Source: a bacterium (GTDB lineage: Bacteria > Acidobacteriota > Polarisedimenticolia > Polarisedimenticolales > Polarisedimenticolaceae). Taken from it: a DNA stretch of 64,000 nt. The notes under the pieces were generated by a model. It searched no databases and was not told where the DNA came from. It saw only the letters and a program-made list of their open reading frames with translations. The stretch covers positions 1 to 64,000 of the forward strand of contig JAAELQ010000067.1 in NCBI GenBank assembly GCA_024226515.1. Reading direction: 5' to 3'. Made by a program: the position numbers and the translations under genes. Shown here piece after piece: positions 1 to 8,764 of the stretch. Positions within the stretch are counted from its first letter, which is position 1. Each line of letters opens with the position of its first letter.

Positions 1-1
1 C

Positions 2-121
2 AAAAGCTACATCGAGATCAACAACGAGAATCCCATGCCCTTTATATGGACCAAGACCGCCGACGAGATCCTCGCGGCAGTGGCCCGTTTCTGTAAACGA
101 ACTTCAAGCGCAGGACACTAG
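2..121 (+). CDS. IS630-family transposase, C-terminal fragment (5' end outside window)
   Basis: Reading from base 2 gives 39 codons ending in TAG at 119-121. The peptide carries the stretch PFIWTKTADEILAAVARFC followed by KRTS and GH at the end, which matches the usual C-terminus of IS630/Tc1-mariner-like DDE transposases; the catalytic residues lie upstream of the window. Only the tail is visible, so it cannot be told whether the transposase is intact. The stop codon sits in a CTAG that flanks the palindromic element at 122-297, so the gene ends exactly where that element begins. Confidence 0.75.
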   Translation, partial: KSYIEINNENPMPFIWTKTADEILAAVARFCKRTSSAGH

Positions 122-301
122 CCCGGATTATTCATGAATGCGCGCCGCGAAACGGCGGAGCTTCGAGGAAAACCGGGCTGCGCAGTGGATCGGGCCCGGA
201 GGCGTACTCGTGCAGTACGTCGAGGACCCGGGACGCGAGCACGCCCGGTTTTGCCGGAGATACGTCGTTGCAGCCGTGCATTCATGAATAATCCAGGCTA
301 G
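118..301. mobile_element. MITE-like palindromic element flanked by CTAG
   Basis: Terminal inverted repeats lie at 122-141 and 278-297 and match at 19 of 20 positions (CCCGGATTATTCATGAATGC against CCTGGATTATTCATGAATGC). Inside them is a second perfect pair, AAAACCGGGC at 169-178 and its complement at 243-252, and a central hairpin CGTACT/AGTACG at 203-208/214-219. The element therefore folds as a nested palindrome and has no coding capacity. CTAG directly flanks both ends (118-121 and 298-301), consistent with a 4-bp target duplication. The outer repeat start resembles IS1380-family ends from memory; a TA duplication of IS630 type is the alternative. The flanking stop codons of both neighbouring genes lie in the two CTAG copies. 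Confidence 0.7.
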
Positions 302-3300
302 GGACAGACGGTGTTGTCGTCGCGGGCGAAATTGCCGCACGCCCCCGAGGGCCGGGCGGCGGCGCGGTGCGACCCGGTCGAGTCGAAGCCCCAGCTACCC
401 TCCGTGCCGCCGGGCGACTGACCGACGACGACGAACCACAGGCTCCCGGGCGGTACGGCGCTCCACGTGTGCGAGCCCGCGGTCCCGAGAGCACAGTCGC
501 TGCCGTCGACCTCGTAGTCGGCGACGGAATCCAGGGCGCCGTACAGCACCTCGTAGTCGTCGGCCGCGCAGCCGGACACGTCCCAGATCAGGTCGATCGT
601 CGAGCCGGCCGCATCGCCGCGCGCGGCGGCCAGCGCCGTACCGGTCGTCCCGTCGGGAACGGGCCCCGGGCGATTGCAGGCGTTGAGTTGACAGGTCGCC
701 GTGGTCGGATCGCCGATCGGCTGCGTGAACACGCGGCTCCACTGGCCCTGATCGGAGATCACGTCGACGAGAAACGTCACCGTGGACCAGCAGTTGAACG
801 CGCTGGACAGTCGGGCGGCGTACCCGCCACCCGTGGCCTCGCCGCCGGGGGCGAGCGTACCGAACGACGTCCCCGAACCGGTCATCTCCACGCCGCCGGT
901 CAACGGCGTGACGACGGCGCTGACACCGGTCAACGTGCCCGTACCGTCGTTGCGTAGCGTCAGGTCGAACGTCACGGACTCACCGGGATCCCAGAAGCCG
1001 TCCTGGTCGCCGGCGCCTCCCGCCGCGCAGCTGTCCGCGGTCGATGCGTGACCTGCGTACGAGCCGTGATCGACGCACCACTCGGGTGAGGCGACGGCGC
1101 GCAACGTCCAGCCGTCGAGCTGCCCCACGTTGGGCGGCGCGGCGGGAATGTTGATCCCGTCGACGACGTTCAACGACCACGTGCCGACGAGCGGCTTGCC
1201 GTCCAGCGTGCTCAGCGGATCCTCCGGTCTCCAGGCGCCGGTGAACGGCGCCGCCGCGCTGTCGATCGAGACCAGCGCCTCGTCGTCGAACAGCGTGTCG
1301 CTGTAGTCCTGTCCGCCGATGACCACTCCGCCCTGGCCGGAGAGCTGCACCTCGGTGCTGTCCGGGGCGATGAGCGTCAGCGTCGGCTCCCAGGCGTTGG
1401 GATGGGTGATGTCCACCTCGACGTCGAGATCCACGATCGCTCGGCCGTCGGCCAGGACGATCGTGCTCGTGGCGCCGGTGCTCGGATCGAGATCGGGGAT
1501 GCCGAGCGGCGTGTCCGTGGCGGCCACGACGACGGCGCTGTCCATCGCGGTCGTGAAGCTGTAGAGCTGCCCAGCGTTGTCGGCGACGAGCGTGTTGCCA
1601 GCCTCGTCGGTGGACTCGACACGGAAGACGTACGTCGTGCACGGCGTCAGTCCGTCGAGACGCACGTCGTGCTGCGCGTGCGACGTGGCGTCGGAAGCGG
1701 TCGCGGACGGCGACGGCGTTCCGTAGTCGACGCGACTGCTCGCCCGTTCGTCGGTGTTCCACAGGATGCGAGCCGAGTCGTGGGTCACCTCGACCGCGCG
1801 CACTCCCGTGATGGCCGGCGCCGAGCAGTCGACGCGCGCCGCGTCCTCCTCGGCGTCCGTTCCGCGGGCAAGCAGGCGGTCACCGTCCGCCACCGAGATC
1901 GCCCCGTCGCCTCCGGTCGGGGCCAGCGTCGTCGTCGCGAGGGTCGCCTCGAAGATGCCGGATCCGGGCGCGGTCTCGACCAGCGCCACCCCCTCGGGCA
2001 GAGCCTCCGTGTCGGAGAGCACCACAGCGCTGCCGAGCGGAAGAGATCCGGCGCCCGCGTGGTCCGCGTCGTGCAACGTCAGCGTCAGCGTGTCGGCGCA
2101 ACCGTAGACCGCCCGGTCGAAGCGCACGAGCCCTCCGCCGCCGCAGGCCTGCGGCTCGCCGGCGTGGGTCACGCGGATGTCGTCGAGGTACAGCCCCTCG
2201 TACTCCAGCGAGCTGTCGCTGGAAAAGTTCCAGCGGATGCGGACCGTGCGCCCGGCCCAGGCCCCCAGCTCGTGCGTGTATTTCGCCCAGCCGATCAGCC
2301 CACCGAAGACGTTGGGGTTCGAGATGTGGCCCTGCGTGCGTGGGTAGCCACACGCGTCGCGCGACCCGGTGCCGCTGCCGACGAAGGCCCCGGGGTACCA
2401 CGCGGCCTGACCGGCGATATCGTTCGGCGCAAGGTCGTGCCACGTCAGACCATCGTCGGCCGAAACCTCGACCACGACGCCGTCCCAGTTCCACTCGAGG
2501 TCGTACTTCGCCATGTAGGTCAACTGCGGCGACCCCGGCTGCAGCTCGATCGGCGGTGTCGTCGCGGCCGCGCACACGTTGTTGGAGTGGATCGCCTCGT
2601 CCCGCGCGTTGCGGTAGGACAGGCCCCCGCCGGGCGTGTGATTCTCGCGGTCGGTCACGCGCCACGGCGGATCGAGGATCAGCTTCGCATTCGTGTCTCC
2701 GCCGTCGTCGGTCCAGGTCGCCGGGCGGGATCCGTCGCCACTCGCGGTGCCGAGAGCGAGCGCGAGGTTCGTCTCCTCGTTGCCGCCGTTGCCTGGACCG
2801 CCGTTTCCGGTCGTGCCGTCCTCGGCTCGCACGACGTAGTAGTACGTTCGCAGCGGGTCGACGGCCGGATCGGTCCAGGCCGTGCCGCCGACGCCGGTGG
2901 CCACGCGGTTGCCCGGCGCCGGCGCGAAGTACGGGTCGACTCCGCGGTACACGTTGTACACGACCGTCGGGGCCGCGGGACAGCGGCTGACGGCGGCATC
3001 CCACTGCAGCTCGAGATCGCACGCGGCGGTCGCGGTCGCGTTGTCGACGACGCGCACGCCGTCGAACGCGGGAGGCAACGTGCAGGTGCCGGTAGCCGTG
3101 GCGTCGACGCAGACGGCCGCCGACACGCCGCACGCGTCGAGCGAGCGGATGCGATAGGCGTGCGCGTAGCCGCCCTGGGCCCGCGCGTCGGTCAGCGACG
3201 TCGTCACGCTCTCGTCGAGGAACGTGAAGCTCCCCTGCGGCGCGGCGCACGTGCCCGGCGCGCGGTCGACACGGTAGCCCGTCGCACCCGCCACCGGATT

Positions 3301-5589
3301 CCACGACAGATCGATACCGGCGGTCGCGTTGGCCGAGGCGCTCGCGGCCTGCGGCGCCGCAGGAGAAGCGGCGGCGCACGCGCCATAGGTCGCGACGAGC
3401 GCATAGCCCTGACGGTCCGAGTCGAGGGTGAACACGTTGCCCGGCACGCTCGTCGCCTTGACGCGCACGGTGTAGCTGCCGCTTGCGGGAGACGAGAGGA
3501 GAACCTGCTCGACGTTGTTCGTCGCGTCGCGGCTGCCACCGGTCGTGCTCTCGCCGTTGACCAGCACGTTGCCGAGTCGGGTTCCGCCGGGGCCGATGAC
3601 CTCGAGATCGAGGTCGTTGACCAGATGGGCGGCGGCGGCCAGTGCGGCGGGCGGGTCGGTCCACACCAGCGTGACGCGCAGCGGACGGCCGGCCACGACA
3701 TCGAGCACGACATCGTCTTGCTCGCCGGTAACGAGCCCGTCGGCGTTGCGTCGATCCCAGACACGAAGGGACTCCGCGTCACCGGCGAACTGCAGCGCGT
3801 CGTCGAGGTGGATCCGCCCCCAACCCTCCGACCCGTTGGGGATGTCGGCGGTCGCCACGTCGTCCGCGCCGTTGATCAGCATCGCCTTGATCAGCGCGGC
3901 CGAGGGCGTCAACGCGTCCGACGCAGCGGCCGCGCCCGCGGGCCAGAAACCGTCCGTGAAGTACTGGCGCACCAGCGTCGCCGAACCCGCGGCCGTCGGC
4001 GCGGCCATGGAGGTGCCGCTGATGAGTTTCAGCGTGCAGGTGTTGTCGCCGAACAGCGTGTTGCCGGCCGCGCTGAGCACATCTTCCCCCGGGGCAGCGA
4101 TGTCCGGCCGGACGCGACCGTCGCTCGCCGGCCCGACGGCCGAGAAGCTCGCGACGCTCGCCGCATCCGACGGGCTGCTGCCGTGCGTGGTCGCGCCGAC
4201 GGCGAGCACGTTCTTGGCCACGGCGGGACTGGCCACGAACTGGTTGCCGTTGAGGCCGCCGATGTTGCCCATCGAGAACACGTGCAGGAACTCTTCGTTG
4301 TGCCACGTGAACAGGTCGCGCGCCTGCGCGGCGTGGTTGTACGGCGCGATCTCCGAGCCGAACTGCGCACCCCACGAGTTGCTCTGAATTCGCGCCCCGG
4401 CGGCGAACGCCTGCCCCGACAGGTCTGCGGGCGGCACGGTGCCCGCGAGGAATCCGCCGCTGATCGTTGCGCCGTCCTGGAAGTAGAGCTGCGCCTGCGG
4501 CGCCATACCGTCGCCCGCGTCGTGACCCGGCGACGTAGGCGTGGACGGCGTCGCGAAGCTATCGCCCGCAATCGTCGTGGCGACGTGGCTCCCGTGGTCG
4601 GTCGTCCCCTCGGCGTGCGCGCCGGGCAACACGGCGTACCCCACGACCTTCTTCGACGGCTCGAGCGTGCCCGGATCGGGCGGCACCGGAGACTGGGGCA
4701 ACGTGTAGTCCGACAGTCCGTACTTGAAGAAGCAGAGGTCGACGTCGAATCCGGTGTCGACGACGGCGACGACCTGTCCCGTGCCGAGGATCCCCTGATT
4801 CCAGACCGGGGCCGACAGCGCGTAGTTCGTGCGGTTCGTCAGATCGTAGCTCTGGACCACGTAGGCCGAGTCGTCGTTGTGCGGGACGGCGTCGCGCCAC
4901 TCGAGCACCCGCTCGACGTCGGCGTCGTTCGCCAGCGCGACCGCCGCCGCGCGCGCCTCGGCGCCGTCGACGCGCAAGCGCATCACATCACCCCACGGCT
5001 GCGAGTCCACGGACTCGACGCGGGCCGAGGGCGCGACATCGTGCAGGCGTTCCAATCGCGCGCCCGGCAGCAAGGCCACCTCGAGGCGCACGACACCCTC
5101 GAACTCGGCTTCGAGCCATCCCGCATCGAGCTTGTCGTCCGGCCGAAAGTCGCCCAGCCAGCGTACGCGCGGGTCGGCGCGAAGCGCCTCCACGCCCCGC
5201 GCCCGCCCGCGCGCCAGAACCGCACGCCCGGGCACGTAGCGCAGCGGTTCGAACCCGTGCCCCGCGAGCCAGGTACGGTCGGCGGCGGTCACCGTTTCGG
5301 CGAACTGAACCAGCAGGACGCGTTTCGCGTCGGGTCGCTCCCGAGACACGCCGAGTCCGTGCGCACGATTCATGGGCGGCACGGCGACGAGCGGATCGAA
5401 GATGCGTCCGGTCGTCCGCAGCGTGCGCGGATCGTCGGCCACCGATCGGACCGCGTCGGCGTTGTTCACGGCGAGCGGGACACGCCCGCCGGCATCCTCG
5501 ATCGGCCCGGGTTCGGCCGCCGGGGTGGCGGTCGCCAACAGGGCACCAACGAACAGGCTCGAGACGATCGCGCTTCTGACTCGATTCAA
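298..5589 (-). CDS. Giant secreted subtilisin-like (S8) protease with P-domain and four-Cys C-terminal module
   Basis: The 1763-residue protein starts at TTG 5589 behind GGAGGT with a 6-nt spacer. A signal peptide covers about residues 1-25. The S8 triad is complete: Asp near 275 in VVDTGFD, His near 331 in DHGSHVA, Ser near 525 in SGTSMAAP. A PPC-like beta domain follows (about 620-740), then fibronectin-III-like segments, a MAM/jelly-roll-like segment (about 965-1140), another FN3 (about 1260-1340), a proprotein-convertase P-domain (about 1356-1496) and a CARDB-like repeat. The last 110 residues are the EGSWG four-Cys module shared with three other proteins here. It should act outside the cell or at the surface. 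The TAG stop lies in the CTAG at the MITE border. Confidence 0.9.
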   Translation of the reverse strand: MNRVRSAIVSSLFVGALLATATPAAEPGPIEDAGGRVPLAVNNADAVRSVADDPRTLRTTGRIFDPLVAVPPMNRAHGLGVSRERPDAKRVLLVQFAETVTAADRTWLAGHGFEPLRYVPGRAVLARGRARGVEALRADPRVRWLGDFRPDDKLDAGWLEAEFEGVVRLEVALLPGARLERLHDVAPSARVESVDSQPWGDVMRLRVDGAEARAAAVALANDADVERVLEWRDAVPHNDDSAYVVQSYDLTNRTNYALSAPVWNQGILGTGQVVAVVDTGFDVDLCFFKYGLSDYTLPQSPVPPDPGTLEPSKKVVGYAVLPGAHAEGTTDHGSHVATTIAGDSFATPSTPTSPGHDAGDGMAPQAQLYFQDGATISGGFLAGTVPPADLSGQAFAAGARIQSNSWGAQFGSEIAPYNHAAQARDLFTWHNEEFLHVFSMGNIGGLNGNQFVASPAVAKNVLAVGATTHGSSPSDAASVASFSAVGPASDGRVRPDIAAPGEDVLSAAGNTLFGDNTCTLKLISGTSMAAPTAAGSATLVRQYFTDGFWPAGAAAASDALTPSAALIKAMLINGADDVATADIPNGSEGWGRIHLDDALQFAGDAESLRVWDRRNADGLVTGEQDDVVLDVVAGRPLRVTLVWTDPPAALAAAAHLVNDLDLEVIGPGGTRLGNVLVNGESTTGGSRDATNNVEQVLLSSPASGSYTVRVKATSVPGNVFTLDSDRQGYALVATYGACAAASPAAPQAASASANATAGIDLSWNPVAGATGYRVDRAPGTCAAPQGSFTFLDESVTTSLTDARAQGGYAHAYRIRSLDACGVSAAVCVDATATGTCTLPPAFDGVRVVDNATATAACDLELQWDAAVSRCPAAPTVVYNVYRGVDPYFAPAPGNRVATGVGGTAWTDPAVDPLRTYYYVVRAEDGTTGNGGPGNGGNEETNLALALGTASGDGSRPATWTDDGGDTNAKLILDPPWRVTDRENHTPGGGLSYRNARDEAIHSNNVCAAATTPPIELQPGSPQLTYMAKYDLEWNWDGVVVEVSADDGLTWHDLAPNDIAGQAAWYPGAFVGSGTGSRDACGYPRTQGHISNPNVFGGLIGWAKYTHELGAWAGRTVRIRWNFSSDSSLEYEGLYLDDIRVTHAGEPQACGGGGLVRFDRAVYGCADTLTLTLHDADHAGAGSLPLGSAVVLSDTEALPEGVALVETAPGSGIFEATLATTTLAPTGGDGAISVADGDRLLARGTDAEEDAARVDCSAPAITGVRAVEVTHDSARILWNTDERASSRVDYGTPSPSATASDATSHAQHDVRLDGLTPCTTYVFRVESTDEAGNTLVADNAGQLYSFTTAMDSAVVVAATDTPLGIPDLDPSTGATSTIVLADGRAIVDLDVEVDITHPNAWEPTLTLIAPDSTEVQLSGQGGVVIGGQDYSDTLFDDEALVSIDSAAAPFTGAWRPEDPLSTLDGKPLVGTWSLNVVDGINIPAAPPNVGQLDGWTLRAVASPEWCVDHGSYAGHASTADSCAAGGAGDQDGFWDPGESVTFDLTLRNDGTGTLTGVSAVVTPLTGGVEMTGSGTSFGTLAPGGEATGGGYAARLSSAFNCWSTVTFLVDVISDQGQWSRVFTQPIGDPTTATCQLNACNRPGPVPDGTTGTALAAARGDAAGSTIDLIWDVSGCAADDYEVLYGALDSVADYEVDGSDCALGTAGSHTWSAVPPGSLWFVVVGQSPGGTEGSWGFDSTGSHRAAARPSGACGNFARDDNTVCP

Positions 5590-5658
5590 TTTCGACCTCC
5601 ACGCCGATCACCGGCGCACGTCGCCACAGTTACGTCGAGGGCAAATGCGAAACAAGAA

Positions 5659-5673
5659 CATGGGTCGGAATCG
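5659..5673 (-). promoter_or_regulatory. 15-mer shared with another upstream region
   Basis: The sequence CGATTCCGACCCATG (minus strand) lies 70 nt upstream of the subtilase start. The same 15 bases occur in the same orientation at 48352-48366, 51 nt upstream of the nucleotidyltransferase. The 11-base core GATTCCGACCC occurs at 10028-10038, 68 nt upstream of the FG-GAP gene. All three are intergenic and point towards the gene. It could be an operator or promoter element; function is not established. Confidence 0.3.
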
Positions 5674-5718
5674 CTGTCAGGATCCTCGACGCCCAGCTCC
5701 CCTGTTCCGTGTCTCCTC

Positions 5719-5748
5719 TTGATCTCCCCTACCCGATCGGCGTATAAG
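5719..5748 (+). promoter_or_regulatory. Sigma-70-like promoter for the beta-helix gene
   Basis: TTGATC at 5719-5724 and TATAAG at 5743-5748 are separated by 18 bp. The predicted start point near 5755 leaves a leader of about 30 nt containing GGGAGG before the ATG at 5785. The 195-bp gap also serves the divergent subtilase. Confidence 0.5.
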
Positions 5749-5784
5749 AGGAGGCAAGCTCCGCAGGGTCCGGGAGGCAATGCC

Positions 5785-6978
5785 ATGCAAGGAACCTCAC
5801 GCCACGAAAGCCTGCTCACTCGCTGCCGGTCGATCTTGATCGCCTGCTCTCTCGGCGTCTGCCTGGCGGCGACCTCGGTCGTGGCCGAGGAGGGCCGCGT
5901 GCCGATCTTCGAACCCACGACGATCACGCAGAGCGGGAAGTACGTCGTGACCCGCGACATCTCCGACGCCACGAACACCGTGATTCTGATCAACGGCACG
6001 GGAACCGAGACGGTCGACATCGACCTCAACGGCTTCACGATCACGTCCGGCCCATCCAACATCGCTGTACGGGCCAACGACACCAAGAGCCTGGTGATCC
6101 GCAACGGGTTCCTCGTCAACACCGGCTCGACCGTGTCGAACGTCGAGGTCGTCTCTACGGGCGCGGAGAGCGCCGCAGTCTTCGAGGACCTGGTCATCTC
6201 GGGCGGGCACACCGCCCTGCACATGACTCCGGTGCACAACCTGGTGGTGCGCAACAACGTGATGAACGGCGTCGGCAGGGGGATCTACATCGTCAACCTG
6301 CTGTTTCCGCTGAGGGGCATCATCGAAGGCAACGTGATGAACGACGTCGGAACACAGGGCATCTACCTACCGTCCCCCAGCGAGGGAGTGCAGATCCGAC
6401 GCAACTCGATCAGCGCGGTGGGCAACAACGGCGTGGTGATCATCCAGAACGGCACGGGGCTGATGTTCGAGAACAACATGGTTCTCAATGAAAGCGCCGA
6501 CCCGCTCAGCTTCGCGCTGAAGCTCGACGACTGCATCTCCTGCGCGGTGCGTAACAACCGGGTCCTCGGCGTGAGTCAGGGCGGTCGGGTCGGCATCCAG
6601 CTAAACTACGTGCACGACTCGCAGGTCACCGACAACATCTCCAGTGGCCACGGTGAGGACGGGATCAAACTGACGGAATCGGACCGCAACACGATCCTGC
6701 GCAACGTCTCGAACGACAACGCGTTGTCGGGCATCAGGGTGTTCTCGGGCTCGCGGAACACGATCGAGGGCAACGCGTCGCACGACAACGGCCAGTTCGG
6801 CATCTACATCAACGGCTCCTTCAATCGCGTGGGCCGCAACTCCGCGTCGGGCAATGCGGGCGCCGCGGCCTGCACGGCTCCGGGCATCCCCACCTGCGGC
6901 GTCCCCGACTACTGCGACGAGGGCACGGGCACGACCTCGTTCCTGGACAATCTCATCCCCGGCCCGCCGCCCTGCTGA
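5785..6978 (+). CDS. Secreted right-handed parallel beta-helix protein
   Basis: The ATG at 5785 has GGAGG seven bases upstream; the frame is open far upstream only because it is antisense to the subtilase. The 397-residue product has a signal peptide (about 1-30, ending near VVAEEG). A ladder of short turns follows, with repeated asparagine-rich units such as VRNNVMNGVG, IRRNSISAVGNNGV and NTILRNVSNDN. This is the pattern of PbH1/NosD-type beta-helix proteins. Such proteins often bind or cleave polysaccharide, but no catalytic residues can be assigned. The C-terminus is Cys-containing (about 360-397). It is divergent from the subtilase and followed by the CPBP gene after 53 bp. Confidence 0.85.
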   Translation: MQGTSRHESLLTRCRSILIACSLGVCLAATSVVAEEGRVPIFEPTTITQSGKYVVTRDISDATNTVILINGTGTETVDIDLNGFTITSGPSNIAVRANDTKSLVIRNGFLVNTGSTVSNVEVVSTGAESAAVFEDLVISGGHTALHMTPVHNLVVRNNVMNGVGRGIYIVNLLFPLRGIIEGNVMNDVGTQGIYLPSPSEGVQIRRNSISAVGNNGVVIIQNGTGLMFENNMVLNESADPLSFALKLDDCISCAVRNNRVLGVSQGGRVGIQLNYVHDSQVTDNISSGHGEDGIKLTESDRNTILRNVSNDNALSGIRVFSGSRNTIEGNASHDNGQFGIYINGSFNRVGRNSASGNAGAAACTAPGIPTCGVPDYCDEGTGTTSFLDNLIPGPPPC

Positions 6979-7031
6979 GCAAGGGCGCGTTGTCACCGGA
7001 TCTTTGACGGCCGCGGTACGTACAACCGTCC

Positions 7032-7727
7032 ATGCAGCACGAGCCCGCGCACCGGACCCGCTACCTCTCCGCGATCGTCGTCTTGCTGCTCTGGGCGCAC
7101 TCGGCCTGGCTGAGCCTCGCTAGTCCGGGACTGGTGGAGAGCATCGCGACCTCGCTACCGCGCCTGGCGCTCTACGCCACCGGGCTCGGCGCCGTCACCG
7201 CCCTGCTCGTCACCGGCCTGCTGCGGTTGAACGGCGAGACGCTGCGCGACCTCGGCTTCACGTCGCGAATGCTCGGCAGGCAGCTGGCGATCGGGACGCT
7301 CTTCGGCTTCGTCCTGTTCCTCGCACACCAGCTCGCGATCTCGCCGCTGATCGACGCGCTGCTGCCGGCGTCGGCGCCGCAGGGCGTCAACCTCGCGCCG
7401 CTGTTCGGCAACGTCTATCAGGCCCCGATCTGGATCTTCCTCGCCGTCTTCAAGGGCGGCTTCGTCGAGGAAGGGATGCGCGTGTTCGGCCTGACGCGGT
7501 TCGAGAGGATCCTCGGCAAGCCGGGGCTCGTGTTCGCGGCCCTGGTCGGCTCGGCGGCGTTCGGGGCGGGCCACCTGTATCAAGGCCTCGACAGCGCGAT
7601 CGGCACGGGGATCCAGGGCCTGCTGTTCGTCGCGATCTATCTACGCAAGAGACGGACCCTCGAGGCGGTGACGGCCCACGCCGTCTACGACCTCATCGGG
7701 ATCACGCTCGCCTACGCCATCCTCTGA
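7032..7727 (+). CDS. CPBP-family intramembrane glutamic protease
   Basis: This 231-residue polytopic protein has about six hydrophobic segments. The three conserved CPBP (Abi/Rce1-like) motifs are present: EExxR (E146, E147, R150), FxxxH with H181 in AAFGAGH, and HxxxD with H216 and D220 in HAVYD. Family members cleave prenylated or signal-type peptides in the membrane, or act as membrane-anchored immunity proteins. No bacteriocin-like gene is adjacent, so the substrate is unknown. No strong ribosome binding site precedes the ATG. Confidence 0.85.
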   Translation: MQHEPAHRTRYLSAIVVLLLWAHSAWLSLASPGLVESIATSLPRLALYATGLGAVTALLVTGLLRLNGETLRDLGFTSRMLGRQLAIGTLFGFVLFLAHQLAISPLIDALLPASAPQGVNLAPLFGNVYQAPIWIFLAVFKGGFVEEGMRVFGLTRFERILGKPGLVFAALVGSAAFGAGHLYQGLDSAIGTGIQGLLFVAIYLRKRRTLEAVTAHAVYDLIGITLAYAIL

Positions 7728-7766
7728 ATCGCGGTATTGTAGGCTCGCGAATCGTCGGGGGTATCC

Positions 7767-8477
7767 ATGAACACGGTCAAACAGGTCATGACGGCGTTGA
7801 AGAAGAAGGGGAACCCACAGCGGCAGCAGCTGTACCAACGCCACGGGGCGAAGGACAGGCTGTACGGGGTCAGCGTCGCCGACATGAAGACGATCGCCAG
7901 GACGATCAAGGGCAAGCAGGAGCTGGCCGGCGAGCTGTACGACACGGGCAACTACGACGCCATGTATCTTGCCGCCATGGTCGCCGACGGCCGGCAGATG
8001 GCGAAGAGGCAGCTTCAATCCTGGGCCCGCGCGGCGGACTGGCAACTGGTCTCGGAGTACGCGGTCCCGTGGGTCGCCTCCGAGAGCGCACACGCCCGGG
8101 ATCTGGCGCTGAAGTGGATCGATGCCAGGAAGGAGCACGTCGCGGCGTGCGGGTGGAGCACCTACGGCGGAATCGTCACGACCACGGCCGACGAGGATCT
8201 CGACCTGGCGGAGATCAAGTCGCTGTTGAAGCGCATCGAGGACGAGATCGACTCGGTCGCCAACCGCGTGCGTTACACGATGAACGGCTTCGTGATCGCC
8301 GTCGGTGCCTACGTGAAGCCGCTGACGCGGCAGGCCAAGGCCACCGCGCGCAAGCTGGGCCAGGTGGACGTCGACATGGGCGGCACCTCGTGCAAGGTGC
8401 CCGTGGCGCTGGAGTACATCGGCAAGATCGAGGCCATGGGACGCGCCGGGAAGAAGCGTAAGACCATCCGCTGCTGA
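7767..8477 (+). CDS. AlkD-like DNA alkylation repair protein
   Basis: The 236-residue, all-helical protein matches the DNA alkylation repair family (PF08713, HEAT-like repeats). It opens with an LKKKGNPQRQQLYQRHGAKD-like segment and contains VSVADMKTIA and the tryptophan-rich run ARAADWQLVSEYAVPWV at about 88-104. AlkD proteins excise bulky or cationic alkylated bases such as 3-methyladenine and 7-methylguanine from the outside of the helix. A TAGGCT -10-like box at 7740-7745 lies 21 nt upstream of the ATG, suggesting its own promoter with a short leader. Confidence 0.8.
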   Translation: MNTVKQVMTALKKKGNPQRQQLYQRHGAKDRLYGVSVADMKTIARTIKGKQELAGELYDTGNYDAMYLAAMVADGRQMAKRQLQSWARAADWQLVSEYAVPWVASESAHARDLALKWIDARKEHVAACGWSTYGGIVTTTADEDLDLAEIKSLLKRIEDEIDSVANRVRYTMNGFVIAVGAYVKPLTRQAKATARKLGQVDVDMGGTSCKVPVALEYIGKIEAMGRAGKKRKTIRC

Positions 8478-8542
8478 GTGTCCGCACCGGGGGTAGGTGC
8501 TACGATCTGACCGGCAGTTCTTCTGACAAGGAGTCGAGGCAG

Positions 8543-8737
8543 ATGGCGATCTACACCTGTGCAAAGTGCGGAATGAGTGTCGGGACGATGACGTGCGGCA
8601 AGTGCGACAAAGAGCTCGTGCACGACTCGCTGGAGCTCGACGGCGGCAAGAGTGTGGACATCGCCAAGTGCCCCGAGGGCCACGGCAAGGTCAAGTCGCC
8701 GATGTGCTGCGGCGAGGACATGAGCTGCCCGATCTGA
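8543..8737 (+). CDS. Small zinc-ribbon-like protein, function unknown
   Basis: The 64-residue protein has two CxxC pairs (Cys6/Cys9 and Cys18/Cys21), then Cys43, His47, Cys55, Cys56 and Cys62, so it probably binds zinc or another metal. AAGGAG lies nine bases before the ATG and a TACGAT -10-like box lies at 8501-8506. It has no signal peptide and is probably cytoplasmic. The next gene starts 27 bp later on the same strand and may be co-transcribed. No function is recognised. Confidence 0.75.
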   Translation: MAIYTCAKCGMSVGTMTCGKCDKELVHDSLELDGGKSVDIAKCPEGHGKVKSPMCCGEDMSCPI

Positions 8738-8764
8738 GCCCTGCGCGACGATTGACCTGACGGG

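Noticed and set aside
1402..5784. Plus-strand open frame running into the beta-helix gene
   Set aside because: This is the antisense of the subtilase; the true start is ATG 5785 with GGAGG and a signal peptide.
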